A DNA stretch of 64,000 bases from positions 92,277 through 156,276 of IMG/VR virus record IMGVR_UViG_3300032288_004702. One strand, written 5' to 3'. The notes under the pieces are model-generated. The model made no database searches, had not been told where the DNA came from, and saw nothing but the letters and a program-made list of their open reading frames with translations. Positions 7,361 through 15,448 of the stretch are shown in pieces. Position numbers and translations under genes: made by a program. Positions within the stretch are counted from its first letter, which is position 1. Each line of letters starts with the position of its first letter. This DNA comes from a virus.

Positions 7361-7596
7361 GATTCGCTCACTTTCTGAAACATGTCTGCGAGAATCGGCA
7401 GAACGCTCATTCCTTCGTTGTATGTGAGGGCAGTCCAGTCACGCTCTGCTTGCTCTCTGCTGTATTCGCCTTTCGCCAACTCTCGCTTCATGCCTTCGTA
7501 GTAGTGGCAGAGATTCGTGAGAGCGTCGTACAACTCGTCCAGCAGTTCCTCTTCGTCCATTGTGTCGTCCCCATGCGTGTCTAGTAGTGATTCCAA
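7357..7596 (-). CDS. 79-aa acidic helical protein
   Basis: Strongly helical and acidic (MDEEELLDELYDALTNLCHY). An internal ATG at that point is an alternative start giving 67 residues. Flanked by GTAGATAA sites upstream at about 7595. No family recognised. Confidence 0.65.
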   Translation of the reverse strand: MESLLDTHGDDTMDEEELLDELYDALTNLCHYYEGMKRELAKGEYSREQAERDWTALTYNEGMSVLPILADMFQKVSES

Positions 7597-7760
7597 GTTA
7601 TCTACTTCCCCCCTTTCCCACTACCCCTTGCGGAGAATCAAAGGAGCGTGACTCTCACGCTCGGGGCAGTGGTGGTACACAGAGTAGATAAGTCTCTGTG
7701 ACCATTCCCCTCGGGCGGTGGTGGGTGTCCAAGCCCACCACCACCCTCTCGGGAAGTTAT

Positions 7761-9329
7761 CTACTCCCTCTCGGGGAGCGGTGTCCCCATGTGCTGATAG
7801 TAGATGTTTCGGAACATGTACGGATACACGCTCTGTGCTTTGCCGTTCACTTTGAGGTTGCGCAACTGCTCAATGGCTTCCTCAATGTGGGGAACCACGA
7901 TGTAGCGGTGCTGTCGTGCGTAGGTAATGCACTGCATGGCAAGCAGGTCGGAGAATCCGTCATTTGCTCCACACACTCCACCGTCTGTGACCCACACAAG
8001 CGGAGTGTTCTTGTATTGACGATTCTGAACGCCCCACTCAATAGCGGGGAAGTCCACGCCGTTGCCGTGTCCGTAGTCAATGTATTCCACATTCTCCACC
8101 ATGCGTCCCTTGTCTGCAACGACCCATGCGTTCGCACGGTCGCCAGTACCACGACCACGGTCGGAGTAGATGAGGACAGTAGCCCCAGGAGCGTTCTCAA
8201 TGATTTCTGCGATTTGCTCCGTAGTGAACGACATGGAACCGCTTGCGTCAATGATGACCATGCCACCACTGCCACGCACCGTCTTGTCAAAGACACGCTT
8301 TGCAGGGTCGGTCATGTAGCGGTGCATGCGCCGTGGGCGAATACCGACATTCGTGGCGATTCGCTTCTTGCCCATTGAGCCGTAGTGGTAGCGAGGCAAC
8401 GGTTCACGACTGACGACAAGTTCTGCCCACCGTGTCGCTCCACCGTGTTCTGCTGGTGTCACCTTGCCGTGTGGGTTTCCGTCCCTGTCGCCGTCCTTGC
8501 TTTCGCCTTCCTCGTACTCGGCAGAGTGTTCCTCTTGCTCGTCACCCGATTCGGACTTATCTACTCCCTTTGCGCCAGCCTTGCCAGCCTTCCCCTTCTT
8601 GGGGTCGTTCTTGCGAGACTTCGGCGGTGGGAATGAGGCGAGCCTGTCCACCCACTCTGCCATGCGCTCGGTGTGAATGAATCCGTATGGAGCGACACCC
8701 TCGTAGGTGTCGGTGCTTGCGAGTGTGCGTGTCTGATGAGCCTTGCGCATTTCCTTCACTGCTCGCTTGCCAATGTCCACAAGTGCGTCACCCCATGCTC
8801 GGTTGTGCCTGCGGATTCCGTTGAGGAATGGCTTGTGTCCAGCCGTGTTCGCCGTGGCGATACACATGGCAACTGCGCCTGCCCAGTCTCCCGACTGTGC
8901 AAGTTTCTCGCCTGTGGCGAGTTCGCTTCCGTCAGAGAGGTGCGTCTTGACATCAAAGCCAGCCTGCTGACAGAGGTAGTTCACTCGCAGTTCCTCAACG
9001 ACTGTCATGGCAGTCTCGGACGCAACAGAGCGACCGACAAAGACTTCCATTTGTTCGGTGGTCGGAGACACCTTCGCATGCATCATTTCGTGCGCACGAA
9101 CGACACGCTCCATTTCACCGTCCACGGACGGAGCGAACATGACACGGTGAGTGACATCAGTGCGAGGCTCGCCACGCACTGCACGGCAGTCCTCAACAGT
9201 CCAACGCTCATGGGCGAGGTCTTTACGACCAAGCATGTTCGGTTCAGGGCGGTGCGCCCCCTTCTCAGACTTATCTACCTGAGAAGGGAACGCCTTGCCC
9301 CTGCTGTTCTGTGCAGGAGAGAACGACAT
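7761..9329 (-). CDS. VWA-domain protein with HEMMH motif, MoxR partner
   Basis: 522 residues. A von Willebrand A domain near residue 355 carries the MIDAS motif DASGSMS. The N-terminal part has HEMMH (about 80), a zincin-like signature often seen in phage VWA proteins. A charged low-complexity linker (about 245-290) separates the halves and contains Val-Asp-Lys-Ser encoded by a GTAGATAA site; a second such site encodes VDKS near residue 19. The AAA+ gene ends 2 bases upstream. MoxR ATPase and VWA proteins pair as metal-dependent chaperone or remodelling systems; the phage substrate is unknown. Confidence 0.85.
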   Translation of the reverse strand: MSFSPAQNSRGKAFPSQVDKSEKGAHRPEPNMLGRKDLAHERWTVEDCRAVRGEPRTDVTHRVMFAPSVDGEMERVVRAHEMMHAKVSPTTEQMEVFVGRSVASETAMTVVEELRVNYLCQQAGFDVKTHLSDGSELATGEKLAQSGDWAGAVAMCIATANTAGHKPFLNGIRRHNRAWGDALVDIGKRAVKEMRKAHQTRTLASTDTYEGVAPYGFIHTERMAEWVDRLASFPPPKSRKNDPKKGKAGKAGAKGVDKSESGDEQEEHSAEYEEGESKDGDRDGNPHGKVTPAEHGGATRWAELVVSREPLPRYHYGSMGKKRIATNVGIRPRRMHRYMTDPAKRVFDKTVRGSGGMVIIDASGSMSFTTEQIAEIIENAPGATVLIYSDRGRGTGDRANAWVVADKGRMVENVEYIDYGHGNGVDFPAIEWGVQNRQYKNTPLVWVTDGGVCGANDGFSDLLAMQCITYARQHRYIVVPHIEEAIEQLRNLKVNGKAQSVYPYMFRNIYYQHMGTPLPERE

Positions 9330-9331
9330 GA

Positions 9332-10057
9332 CTACTTCACTCCGTCCACTGCGAGAGCGTCAAGAATCTGCTTGGCACGGTTGCCGAATGTCAGTTGGCA
9401 GGCTCGCTCCATTCCGACCGACTTGCGCAACTTGTCCAGTGCCATGAAAGCACGGAGAGAGATACGAGCCTCGCCACCGTCAGCCATGCGAACGGCATAG
9501 CCACGCAGGTCGGGAGACAAGCGGAGAAGTGCGTTCGGGTGCGGTTCGTTGATTCGGATACGAATGGGGAAACGGTCTGCGAGAGCCGTGGGCAGTTCGC
9601 TCATGTTCTCAATGTTCGTGGTCATCACGGCAGAGAATCCGTCAAGAGGGCGAACAGTCTCGCCAGTCTCGGGGTGCTGGAAGGAAGCCGATTCGGGAGA
9701 ATCCAGCATGGCGAGGAGTGTTGCGAACACATCGCCACCTGCCTTATCTACTTCGTCCACGATGAGGCGACCGCCCTTCGTGCCGTTGCCCTTCCATGCT
9801 TTGAGAGCCGAGCCGTCAAGCCACTGGAAGCCACCGTTCGCTGACGGCATGAAACCGCCCGTGACATCCATGTTGGTCATGTCCTCTGTGCAGACGAGGC
9901 GGTATGCGCCAGCCTCGGTGTCTCCGAACGACAGACCTGCGTAGGTCTTGCCAGTTCCAGCAGGACCGAACAGAATGATTCGGTCAATGCCTGCGTCAAG
10001 TGCGTCCTTGACATCTTGCCAGCACTGCGGAAGTGCTGTCTCTTGGGTGGTGTCCAT
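9332..10057 (-). CDS. MoxR-type AAA+ ATPase
   Basis: 241 residues from ATG with AAAGGAG upstream; an earlier in-frame TTG would run through the promoter and is rejected. Walker A GPAGTGKT lies near residue 35-42, Walker B IVDEVDK near 97-103, and sensor MTTN (AVMTTNIEN) follows. The Val-Asp-Lys after the catalytic Glu is encoded by a GTAGATAA motif. Likely partner of the downstream VWA protein. Confidence 0.88.
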   Translation of the reverse strand: MDTTQETALPQCWQDVKDALDAGIDRIILFGPAGTGKTYAGLSFGDTEAGAYRLVCTEDMTNMDVTGGFMPSANGGFQWLDGSALKAWKGNGTKGGRLIVDEVDKAGGDVFATLLAMLDSPESASFQHPETGETVRPLDGFSAVMTTNIENMSELPTALADRFPIRIRINEPHPNALLRLSPDLRGYAVRMADGGEARISLRAFMALDKLRKSVGMERACQLTFGNRAKQILDALAVDGVK

Positions 10058-10094
10058 GTTTGCTCCTTTGTAAGCGGTTGGTAGGGACACCCAC

Positions 10095-10124
10095 ACAATA
10101 CCACCTATGGGACAGACTTCCCAA
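10095..10124 (-). promoter_or_regulatory. Phage promoter for AAA+/VWA operon
   Basis: -35 TTGGGA, 18 bp with AGTCTGTCC and GGTGG, -10 TATTGT; leader about 30 nt with AAAGGAG. Confidence 0.8.
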
Positions 10125-10245
10125 ATCGCTTGACACCTTGTGGGGCAAGGGTTTCCGACTTATCTACTCTGTCTGTCTGCCGTGGTGCGCCCGACTTATC
10201 TACTCCTGCTGTGGGGTGGTGCGGTGGGTCTGCGCCGTGCGCCCG

Positions 10246-10354
10246 ACTTATCTACTATCCCCCCGTGCGCCCCTCGCCCACCTCGCCCTCGGGCGTGGAG
10301 CCCCGCTGTCTTTGGGGGTCTATTCGGGCCGGGGCTTCGAGCTACTTATCTACT
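10246..10354. repeat. Composite GC-hairpin element
   Basis: Bordered on both sides by ACTTATCTACT; core arms GGAGCCCCG and CGGGGCTTC. Lies in the 10058-10377 gene-free stretch, which also holds GTAGATAA sites at about 10158, 10193 and 10371. Confidence 0.75.
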
Positions 10355-10377
10355 CTGAAAGATGAAAGGAGACTTAT

Positions 10378-10866
10378 CTACTCTTCTTCGTCTTTGGGGT
10401 CTGAGATTCGCCACAGACCTTTCTTGACCTTGATGTAAAGCGGTGATTCGCTGATGTATTTCAGCGTTGTTTGGTATGAGAAACCAGAAACCTCAACAAG
10501 TTGTTCAGTGGTGTATTCCTCGCCCTTATGTTCGTCTGCCCATGAATCAAACTGGCCGTACTTGTCCTTGCGTCGTTCGGTCTTGATAACTCCAGTATTT
10601 ACTGCGTTCAGGTGCGAGAGGTATGACTTGATAAAGGTTGTTAGTACTTCTTCGCTAACGGAGTAGTAGCGGAGCATTGCTGTCGGGTTCCCATTACACC
10701 CTTCTCTTTGCCACTTCTCCATGACATACAGCGCACGGATAGTTTCCGCTATGCGCCATCTCTCTGCTTGGTTCGCATACCTGTCTTGTGGCTTCTTGTA
10801 CTTCTTGTCAAACTCTCCGTACAGCCGTGCGTTCTCTGCGTGTACGAACTCAATAGTAAAGTTCAT
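10378..10866 (-). CDS. 162-aa protein with winged-helix-like C-terminus
   Basis: The N-terminal half is helical and charged (YGEFDKKYKKPQDRYANQAE). The C-terminal segment (TTEQLVEVSGFSYQTTLKYI) reads as a helix-turn-helix. It ends EEE followed by a TAG supplied by the GTAGATAA motif. Possible phage transcription or replication regulator; weak family support. Confidence 0.65.
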   Translation of the reverse strand: MNFTIEFVHAENARLYGEFDKKYKKPQDRYANQAERWRIAETIRALYVMEKWQREGCNGNPTAMLRYYSVSEEVLTTFIKSYLSHLNAVNTGVIKTERRKDKYGQFDSWADEHKGEEYTTEQLVEVSGFSYQTTLKYISESPLYIKVKKGLWRISDPKDEEE

Positions 10867-10908
10867 AACATTTCTCCTATTCCGACTTATCTACTACTCC
10901 CCCGCGTG

Positions 10909-10938
10909 ACACTATCACCACTCGGACAGGCTTCCCAA
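10909..10938 (-). promoter_or_regulatory. Phage promoter for the 162-aa gene
   Basis: -35 TTGGGA, 18 bp, -10 TAGTGT. Unusual because a GTAGTAGATAAGT motif lies downstream of the -10, in the transcribed leader, rather than upstream of the -35. Confidence 0.75.
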
Positions 10939-11009
10939 AGTTGCAAACAAAAACTGAGAATCTGCAAAAAAGAGAAAAATCCTGCTGCCAGTAAGCCCTA
11001 GGGCTTGCC

Positions 11010-11023
11010 TTCCGCCACCGTCA
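11010..11023 (-). promoter_or_regulatory. TGACGGTGGCGGAA box (T-to-C variant)
   Basis: Lies in the 10867-11234 gene-free stretch, upstream of the promoter for the 162-residue gene. The rest of that stretch holds the hairpin at 11169-11239 and an AGCGGGGCTCC half-arm. Confidence 0.35.
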
Positions 11024-11168
11024 TTCGGATTTATTTGATAAATCTCCGCCGCCAGCTCGAGCGTCCTTCTGCGAAAAAATCAAAAAATCGTCAGAGATTT
11101 AGACAACCAAGAAACCAATACCGCGTTTCAGCGGGGCTCCACCCCAGGGAAACGGACCGATGAAGAAA

Positions 11169-11239
11169 GGGGAGTGCTACCGCCCAACCGAACGGCAACA
11201 CTCCCCGAGTAGATAAGTGAAAGGGGGGACTTATCTACT
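11169..11239. terminator. Double inverted repeat, probable terminator
   Basis: GGGGAGTG (11169-11176) pairs with CACTCCCC (11199-11206). Immediately after, AGTAGATAAGT (11208-11218) pairs with ACTTATCTACT (11229-11239). It follows the stop of the leftward DUF4314 gene. Confidence 0.5.
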
Positions 11240-11444
11240 CTGACCCGATGACCTCAAAGCGGTCGCCCGCTTCCTCTACAAGCCCGAGCCCGCTTCCGCT
11301 ATCCCACTGGACGAACACTGTTCCCCAGTCGTCTACGAAATCCACGGTTCCTTCCTCTCCTGCTTTCAGGAGCGTGTAGGGGTCGGAGCAGTAAATGAGT
11401 CTGACTCTCTGCCCGACTAGGTGTTCGTTTCTTGCCCGTCTCAT
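11235..11444 (-). CDS. DUF4314-like protein
   Basis: 69 residues with the pattern RVRLIYCSDPYTLLKAGEEG then WDSGSGLGLV, characteristic of the small beta-barrel DUF4314 family found in phages and plasmids. Function unknown. The start overlaps the upstream gene stop by 4 bases, and the stop TAG belongs to a GTAGATAA motif. Confidence 0.8.
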   Translation of the reverse strand: MRRARNEHLVGQRVRLIYCSDPYTLLKAGEEGTVDFVDDWGTVFVQWDSGSGLGLVEEAGDRFEVIGSE

Positions 11445-11590
11445 GCTGGAATCTCACTTTCTGTGTTGGTGGTGATGAGAAGTATGCGAATGTCCAAGAG
11501 CAGGTCAGTCATCTCTGCCGATGACACGATGTCCCTGCCCGAACAGTGGGCTATGGCTTTGTCCACTAAGGCGACCAGTTCCTCGTCCAT
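11441..11590 (-). CDS. 49-aa hypothetical protein
   Basis: Helical (MDEELVALVDKAIAHCSGRD; DLLLDIRILLIT). Overlaps the DUF4314 gene by 4 bases, so probably co-translated. Starts 2 bases after a GTAGATAAGT motif. Not recognised. Confidence 0.6.
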   Translation of the reverse strand: MDEELVALVDKAIAHCSGRDIVSSAEMTDLLLDIRILLITTNTESEIPA

Positions 11591-11597
11591 GACTTAT

Positions 11598-12290
11598 CTA
11601 CTCCCCTTTCTTTCGCTTGGGAGCCTTGTCAAGCATTTCCTTGTAGGCAACCGTCTTGGTGGCGAGTTGCATGTAGCCGACCGTTGCCAGCAGTGCGTCA
11701 GGCAACTTTCCGTGCGATTCAGCCTCGGGGTTCACATTCCCGACTGAACACATCGGTTCTTCGTCAAATACGGGAAGTCCGTGGTCGTCATAGCGGTACA
11801 TGCTGGTGATAGACCAAACGCATGTTGCGTTCCAGTCCACGGCGGTCAAGATGATTCCTTCACGGACTGTTGAGAACGGATTCTCCTTGTAGTCCTTCTC
11901 AAAGTCACCCCTGTCGTGGTTCTGTGCTTCCTCGTCAGTCATGTCCTGCTTTGCGTAGCCCTCAACGAGAACCATGATGAAGTCAAACGGACGAATCGGG
12001 AGAGCCTTCACGACATCCTCAAATGCGTCATAGATGTCCTCTTTGTGAATGAGGGGAATCATGGCAAGGTGGTACGGCTTTGAGAGTGAGAACTCCTGCT
12101 GGTAGTCCAAGCATGCGTCATGGTCGGGATTCGTTTCGTTGCTCTCAACGGCAACGAGAAGCAGAGGGGGACTGTCCTGCATGGGCTCGTCCTTGCACAT
12201 TTCCGTCTTGGCAAAGACGGCTCGGTTGAGCAAATCTTCCATGATTTGCTTCATGTCGTGGTCTATGACCTCGTTATCTCGTGGTTTCAT
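11598..12290 (-). CDS. 230-aa hypothetical protein
   Basis: Soluble alpha/beta protein with SPPLLLVAVE and RPFDFIMVLVEGYAKQ strands, an acidic middle and a Lys-rich end (KAPKRKKGE). The final GAG-TAG uses the GTAGATAA motif as stop. Head of a three-gene leftward unit under the promoter at 12327-12356. Not recognised. Confidence 0.75.
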   Translation of the reverse strand: MKPRDNEVIDHDMKQIMEDLLNRAVFAKTEMCKDEPMQDSPPLLLVAVESNETNPDHDACLDYQQEFSLSKPYHLAMIPLIHKEDIYDAFEDVVKALPIRPFDFIMVLVEGYAKQDMTDEEAQNHDRGDFEKDYKENPFSTVREGIILTAVDWNATCVWSITSMYRYDDHGLPVFDEEPMCSVGNVNPEAESHGKLPDALLATVGYMQLATKTVAYKEMLDKAPKRKKGE

Positions 12291-12326
12291 TGGTTGCCCC
12301 TTTCAGGCGGTGTGGTTGGTACTGGA

Positions 12327-12356
12327 AGCATACCATGTCAGGTACAGACTTCCCAA
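12327..12356 (-). promoter_or_regulatory. Phage promoter for 12290-11235 unit
   Basis: -35 TTGGGA, AGTCTGTACC in the spacer, -10 TATGCT; leader contains GAAAGGGG before the ATG. A GTAGATAACT site abuts the -35. Confidence 0.8.
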
Positions 12357-12410
12357 AGTTATCTACTGACAGTAGGGGTCGGTACAAGCCCCTACACGCC
12401 AGCATGATTC

Positions 12411-12632
12411 CTACTTCTCTCCGAGCAGGTTGTTTACCGAAACTCCGAGAGCAGTGCTTACGGCGAGCAGTGTTGTCACGCTCGGTGCGAATCTTCCGTT
12501 CTCAATACGATTCACCGTCTTTCGGTCAAGCCCTGCACGGTTGGCAAGTTCCAACTGTGACCAGCCCTTCTCTGACCTGTGAACTCGTACTGATTCTGAG
12601 ATTTGCTCTGTTGATGTTGCTGATGTTCCCAT
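12411..12632 (-). CDS. Cro/C1-type HTH (XRE) repressor
   Basis: 73 residues, essentially one HTH domain: KGWSQLELANRAGLDRKTVN is helices 2-3, ending LGVSVNNLLGEK. GAAAGGAAT precedes the ATG and a GTAGATAACT site lies upstream. The only clear phage-repressor-type protein in the window, so a candidate to bind the repeated motif or promoters; that link is speculation. Confidence 0.88.
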   Translation of the reverse strand: MGTSATSTEQISESVRVHRSEKGWSQLELANRAGLDRKTVNRIENGRFAPSVTTLLAVSTALGVSVNNLLGEK

Positions 12633-12680
12633 TTGGGATTCCTTTCATTTGGGGGGTTTATGGAGTTATCTACTCCGTTT

Positions 12681-13421
12681 CTAGATGGACGAAATGAATG
12701 TGCGTGGCGTTCTCCCTTCTTTCTTGCAACGGCGAACATAGGCGAGGTGCTTCTTGTATTCCTTCATGCATGTCAGCATGTCGTCATCGCACTGCTCCAT
12801 GAGATAGTTATTCCACTCGGAATGGGCTTCCCACCAAGTCTCCAATGCGTCATCGTCTGCGTCCTCTGCTTCTGCCTTGTCAGACAGTTCTCGCAACTCG
12901 GGGGTGAGGAAGTTTGGGTCACGCTCACCAGCCTCAATGACAGTTCCGTTATGAAACACAGACCAGCAAATGAAGGCTCGGGATTCTTCATCCGAGGAAA
13001 CACCAAAGATGAGGTTCGGATAAATCGCAGAAATCTTCTGAATCAGTCCGTCGCAGGGTGACCATGCTGATTCGTACCGTATGGTAATCATGTTTCCAGC
13101 AGGTGTCGGGTCGTCTATTTCGGGTCGGCATGCTCCCCACTTGCTTCCCCAAGTTTCGCAAGCGTCAAGGTAGCCGTCAAAGCCGTCCTTCTCTTTCGTG
13201 GCAAACACGCCCATAGTGGTCGTGACTTCTTTGCCCTCTGCGTCCTTGTGAGTAGTGGTGATTTCCTTGTGACCCCTCGGGTCAAGTGGAACGAGTTGAT
13301 TCAGTTCGTACTCGGGGTAGGAGCGTTCGTTGCTTTCTGCAACCGTTATGTCCTTGACGAACTTGGCGATTTCTCGCTTTGTCCCCATGACTGTCATGTA
13401 GTTGTAGCACCAGTTCGGCAT
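12681..13421 (-). CDS. DUF1281-like protein (MPNWCYN start)
   Basis: 246 residues. The start MPNWCYNYMTVMG is the hallmark of a family of plasmid and phage proteins whose first residues include a conserved Trp-Cys-Tyr. The middle contains TWGSKWGACRPEI and later ESAWSPCDGLI, also family-typical. An upstream in-frame start that would include the promoter is rejected. Function unknown. Confidence 0.8.
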   Translation of the reverse strand: MPNWCYNYMTVMGTKREIAKFVKDITVAESNERSYPEYELNQLVPLDPRGHKEITTTHKDAEGKEVTTTMGVFATKEKDGFDGYLDACETWGSKWGACRPEIDDPTPAGNMITIRYESAWSPCDGLIQKISAIYPNLIFGVSSDEESRAFICWSVFHNGTVIEAGERDPNFLTPELRELSDKAEAEDADDDALETWWEAHSEWNNYLMEQCDDDMLTCMKEYKKHLAYVRRCKKEGRTPRTFISSI

Positions 13422-13454
13422 TTGTCTTTCCCTTTCGGCTTGGTGGCTATTCGT

Positions 13455-13484
13455 ACTGTACCACCAGTCGGACAGACTTACATA
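13455..13484 (-). promoter_or_regulatory. Phage promoter, divergent -35
   Basis: Spacer AGTCTGTCC-GACTG-GTGG and -10 TACAGT are standard, but the -35 position reads TATGTA. A TGACGGTGGTGGAA box lies 9 bp farther upstream (13494-13507). Confidence 0.7.
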
Positions 13485-13493
13485 ACTTCGCTC

Positions 13494-13507
13494 TTCCACC
13501 ACCGTCA
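13494..13507 (-). promoter_or_regulatory. TGACGGTGGTGGAA box
   Basis: Just upstream of the divergent-35 promoter; may compensate for its weak -35 as an activator site. Confidence 0.4.
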
Positions 13508-13577
13508 TTGAGTTATCTACTCTCGTTCGGGTCTGCGGGATTTATCTACCAGCCCCCCGACCTGCGCCTTCCCCCCA

Positions 13578-13698
13578 ACTTATCTACTACCCCCCCGCTC
13601 CGCGCCCCCACCGCCCCTCGGGACGGAGCCCCGGCTCGGTTGCGCAATGCGGGGCTCCAAGCTGGAACCCAACGAACGAGTGAAAGAAGTTATCTACT
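13578..13698. repeat. Composite GC-hairpin element
   Basis: Left ACTTATCTACTACCCCCCCG; core GGAGCCCCGG with GCGGGGCTCC; right edge AGTTATCTACT, which also gives the TAG stop of the gene at 13694. An extra ATTTATCTACC copy precedes it at about 13541. Confidence 0.75.
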
Positions 13699-13999
13699 CT
13701 GCGATGGATGCGTAGATAAGTGACACGCTGGCGAATGAATGTCCAGCACCACGGCCGTACTTGATGAATCGGAGAATCCCACGGATTCCATCGGGCAGGT
13801 GCGTGAAGGCTTCGTCCGACCAGCCGTAGTCATCAAATGGAGAGTTATCTACTGGTTCAGGGGCAAACGAAACGATACGAATCTGAGGCTCGTACTCCCA
13901 CGCCCAGCGAACATTGCACTCAGCACCGACCAGGAGAAGTTCTTTGTGGAAGAACCGATGACGGAAGTACGAGATGATGAGCGAAATGTAGAGAGCCAT
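13694..13999 (-). CDS. 101-aa hypothetical protein
   Basis: Begins with a hydrophobic aromatic stretch (MALYISLIISYFRHRFF) that may be a signal or membrane-proximal strand. Mid-sequence EPVDNSPF encodes a GTAGATAAC site. Preceded closely by the gene at 14007. Not recognised. Confidence 0.65.
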   Translation of the reverse strand: MALYISLIISYFRHRFFHKELLLVGAECNVRWAWEYEPQIRIVSFAPEPVDNSPFDDYGWSDEAFTHLPDGIRGILRFIKYGRGAGHSFASVSLIYASIAE

Positions 14000-14006
14000 G
14001 AGTTAT

Positions 14007-14279
14007 CTACTTCTCATTCCATTCGGCATAGACACGAATCGCCGACTTTCGCCTGTCATCGGCAGGCATGTTCTTCACGAACTGTGTAAGCGAGGAAAGA
14101 ATGTCCAGAATGTCGTCCTCTGTCATGTCGTGATTCTCCGACATGGATTCGGCAAGCGTCCCATTGGCGTATTCGTCCCAAATAATCGCCATTGCCTCTA
14201 CTGCGTTCGTGGACAGCGTGAAGTAGTTGTCCCACAGCATGTCCATTACTTCTATGCGGTCTTGTTCTGTAATCACCAC
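14007..14279 (-). CDS. 90-aa acidic hypothetical protein
   Basis: Helical with many Glu/Asp (NAVEAMAIIWDEYANGTLAE; MTEDDILDILSSLTQF). GTG start; overlaps the upstream gene by 7 bases. Ends NEK-TAG in a GTAGATAA motif. Not recognised. Confidence 0.65.
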   Translation of the reverse strand: MVITEQDRIEVMDMLWDNYFTLSTNAVEAMAIIWDEYANGTLAESMSENHDMTEDDILDILSSLTQFVKNMPADDRRKSAIRVYAEWNEK

Positions 14280-14512
14280 AGAACCTCTTGGTGCTTCTCG
14301 GTCGTGACTTCCTGAATCTCGGATTCGTCAATGCCGTGCTTTATCGCAATGTGCGCTTCGCTCATGTCCTCGGCGTCCTGAATCTCATCGCCTTCTGCGT
14401 AGGCGTAGGCGGTGAATGTCTCCACCTTCTCGTTGCGCTTCACGATGACCGTTGTGCGGTACAGCACTGGGTCTTTCATGAATGACCGAACCCTGTCGTT
14501 GATGGCTTCCAT
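14273..14512 (-). CDS. 79-aa hypothetical protein
   Basis: ATG start (MEAINDRVRSF) chosen; two in-frame GTG codons lie just upstream, so the N-terminus could be 3 residues longer. Beta-rich first half (TTVIVKRNEKVETFTAYAY) then helix. Overlaps the neighbouring zinc-finger gene end region. Not recognised. Confidence 0.6.
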   Translation of the reverse strand: MEAINDRVRSFMKDPVLYRTTVIVKRNEKVETFTAYAYAEGDEIQDAEDMSEAHIAIKHGIDESEIQEVTTEKHQEVLW

Positions 14513-14514
14513 TC

Positions 14515-14664
14515 TCACCACTGCTCCTTCTTCCAGTTGCGCTTCTCCCGTGTACGGAGAATCCTATGCCACTTCTTGCAGGAATGCTTGCTTCCACGCC
14601 CTTTGACGAAATCGCCACAGCAACCCCACGGGCAGGACTTGGCGTTCCTCTGTGAGTACATCAT
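14515..14664 (-). CDS. 49-aa zinc-finger-like basic protein
   Basis: Pattern C-x3-C-C...H-x2-C (SCPWGCCGDF; KHSCKKWH) in a very basic background suggests a nucleic-acid-binding zinc knuckle. Tandem ATG start lies next to a GTAGATAAGT site. Confidence 0.6.
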   Translation of the reverse strand: MMYSQRNAKSCPWGCCGDFVKGRGSKHSCKKWHRILRTREKRNWKKEQW

Positions 14665-14669
14665 GTTGC

Positions 14670-14858
14670 TCACTTATCTACTCCTTCGCACTGACAGAAA
14701 TCCGAAACATCGCACTGACACCAGTCAGCAGGCATTTCGCAATAGAAGCAATACTTCTCATTGTAGGCGTTCTTGTTTGCCGGAATCATGCCACAAGTAG
14801 GACACATGGGACGGAACATATCGTCCAGCATTTCGGAGATGCGCTTCATTTCACCCAT
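14670..14858 (-). CDS. 62-aa Cys-rich zinc-ribbon protein
   Basis: Three cysteine pairs (CPTC, CFYC, CQC with a further CQC) indicate one or two zinc sites. The last residues GVDK come from a GTAGATAAGT motif and TGA follows. One-base overlap with the upstream gene. Function unknown. Confidence 0.68.
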   Translation of the reverse strand: MGEMKRISEMLDDMFRPMCPTCGMIPANKNAYNEKYCFYCEMPADWCQCDVSDFCQCEGVDK

Positions 14859-15130
14859 CAGAAATCGTCGTCCTCTTCCTCGTCCTCGTCCCAGTCGTCC
14901 TCGTAGTCATCGTCCAACTGCTGGTCCACGGAGAACCAGCGCATGACCGTCAGCAGAAGGTTGTCGTAGTTGCCCGAGGTTGCTTCGGCGTGGAAGGCTT
15001 CCACTTCGTCACGCAGACCATTCTGCTTCATGATTCGCTGGACACGCCCGAGAATGGAGAAGGCGTTGCCGTCCTCTCCAACGAGGGGAATGTTGATGTG
15101 CGGATACTTGGGTGAGGTGATGTTGCTCAT
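14858..15130 (-). CDS. Conserved phage protein, leaderless candidate
   Basis: 90 residues from ATG (MSNITSPKYP). The segment LVGEDGNAFSILGRVQRIMK then FHAEATSGNYDNLLLTVMRW is familiar from many phage and plasmid hypothetical proteins. It ends in a run of Asp/Glu. An upstream TTG would overlap the promoter. The ATG is the predicted transcription start. Confidence 0.75.
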   Translation of the reverse strand: MSNITSPKYPHINIPLVGEDGNAFSILGRVQRIMKQNGLRDEVEAFHAEATSGNYDNLLLTVMRWFSVDQQLDDDYEDDWDEDEEEDDDF

Positions 15131-15136
15131 GCCCTC

Positions 15137-15166
15137 ATCATACCAGCCGTGGTACAGGCTTCCCAA
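15137..15166 (-). promoter_or_regulatory. Leaderless phage promoter
   Basis: -35 TTGGGA, 18 bp, -10 TATGAT, then 6 nt to ATG at 15130. A TTGACGGTGGTTGAA box (15176-15189) lies just upstream. Confidence 0.8.
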
Positions 15167-15175
15167 ATCAGCCCT

Positions 15176-15189
15176 TTCAACCACCGTCA
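15176..15189 (-). promoter_or_regulatory. TGACGGTGGTTGAA box (one-base variant)
   Basis: About 10 bp upstream of the leaderless promoter -35, the same place as the copy at 13494. Confidence 0.4.
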
Positions 15190-15255
15190 ATGTGTTGCGA
15201 GTTATCTACTACCCCCCCCAGCGCGTTCCGATTTCCAAAGATTTCCACAACTCGG

Positions 15256-15390
15256 ATTTATCTACTACACCCCCGACTGCGCCTCGCCCCTGTCCGCAGG
15301 GAGCCCCGGCCGTTGCAGGGTCCAGAATCAGGCGGGGCTCCACCCCCAAACGCCCCCACCTGACTGCCTCGGGGTGGGGACTTATCTACT
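15256..15390. repeat. Composite GC-hairpin element
   Basis: Core GGAGCCCCGGCC and GGCGGGGCTCC; left ATTTATCTACTAC and right ACTTATCTACT. A further copy at 15200 and the pair 15380/15441 fill the 15131-15448 gene-free stretch. Confidence 0.75.
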
Positions 15391-15448
15391 CTGCTAGTTC
15401 TCCCCCCTCGCCCAACCGAAGCGAGAGGAGAGAGACCTAGTAGATAAG

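Noticed and set aside
7698-9500. Long rightward reading frames opposite the VWA/AAA+ genes
   Set aside because: Shadow frames: translations are rich in His/Cys/Arg without motifs, while the leftward frames have clear domains.
12411-12632. Temperate-phage immunity repressor assigned with confidence
   Set aside because: The XRE protein is only one small HTH domain; no integrase or excisionase is in the window, so lifestyle cannot be called.
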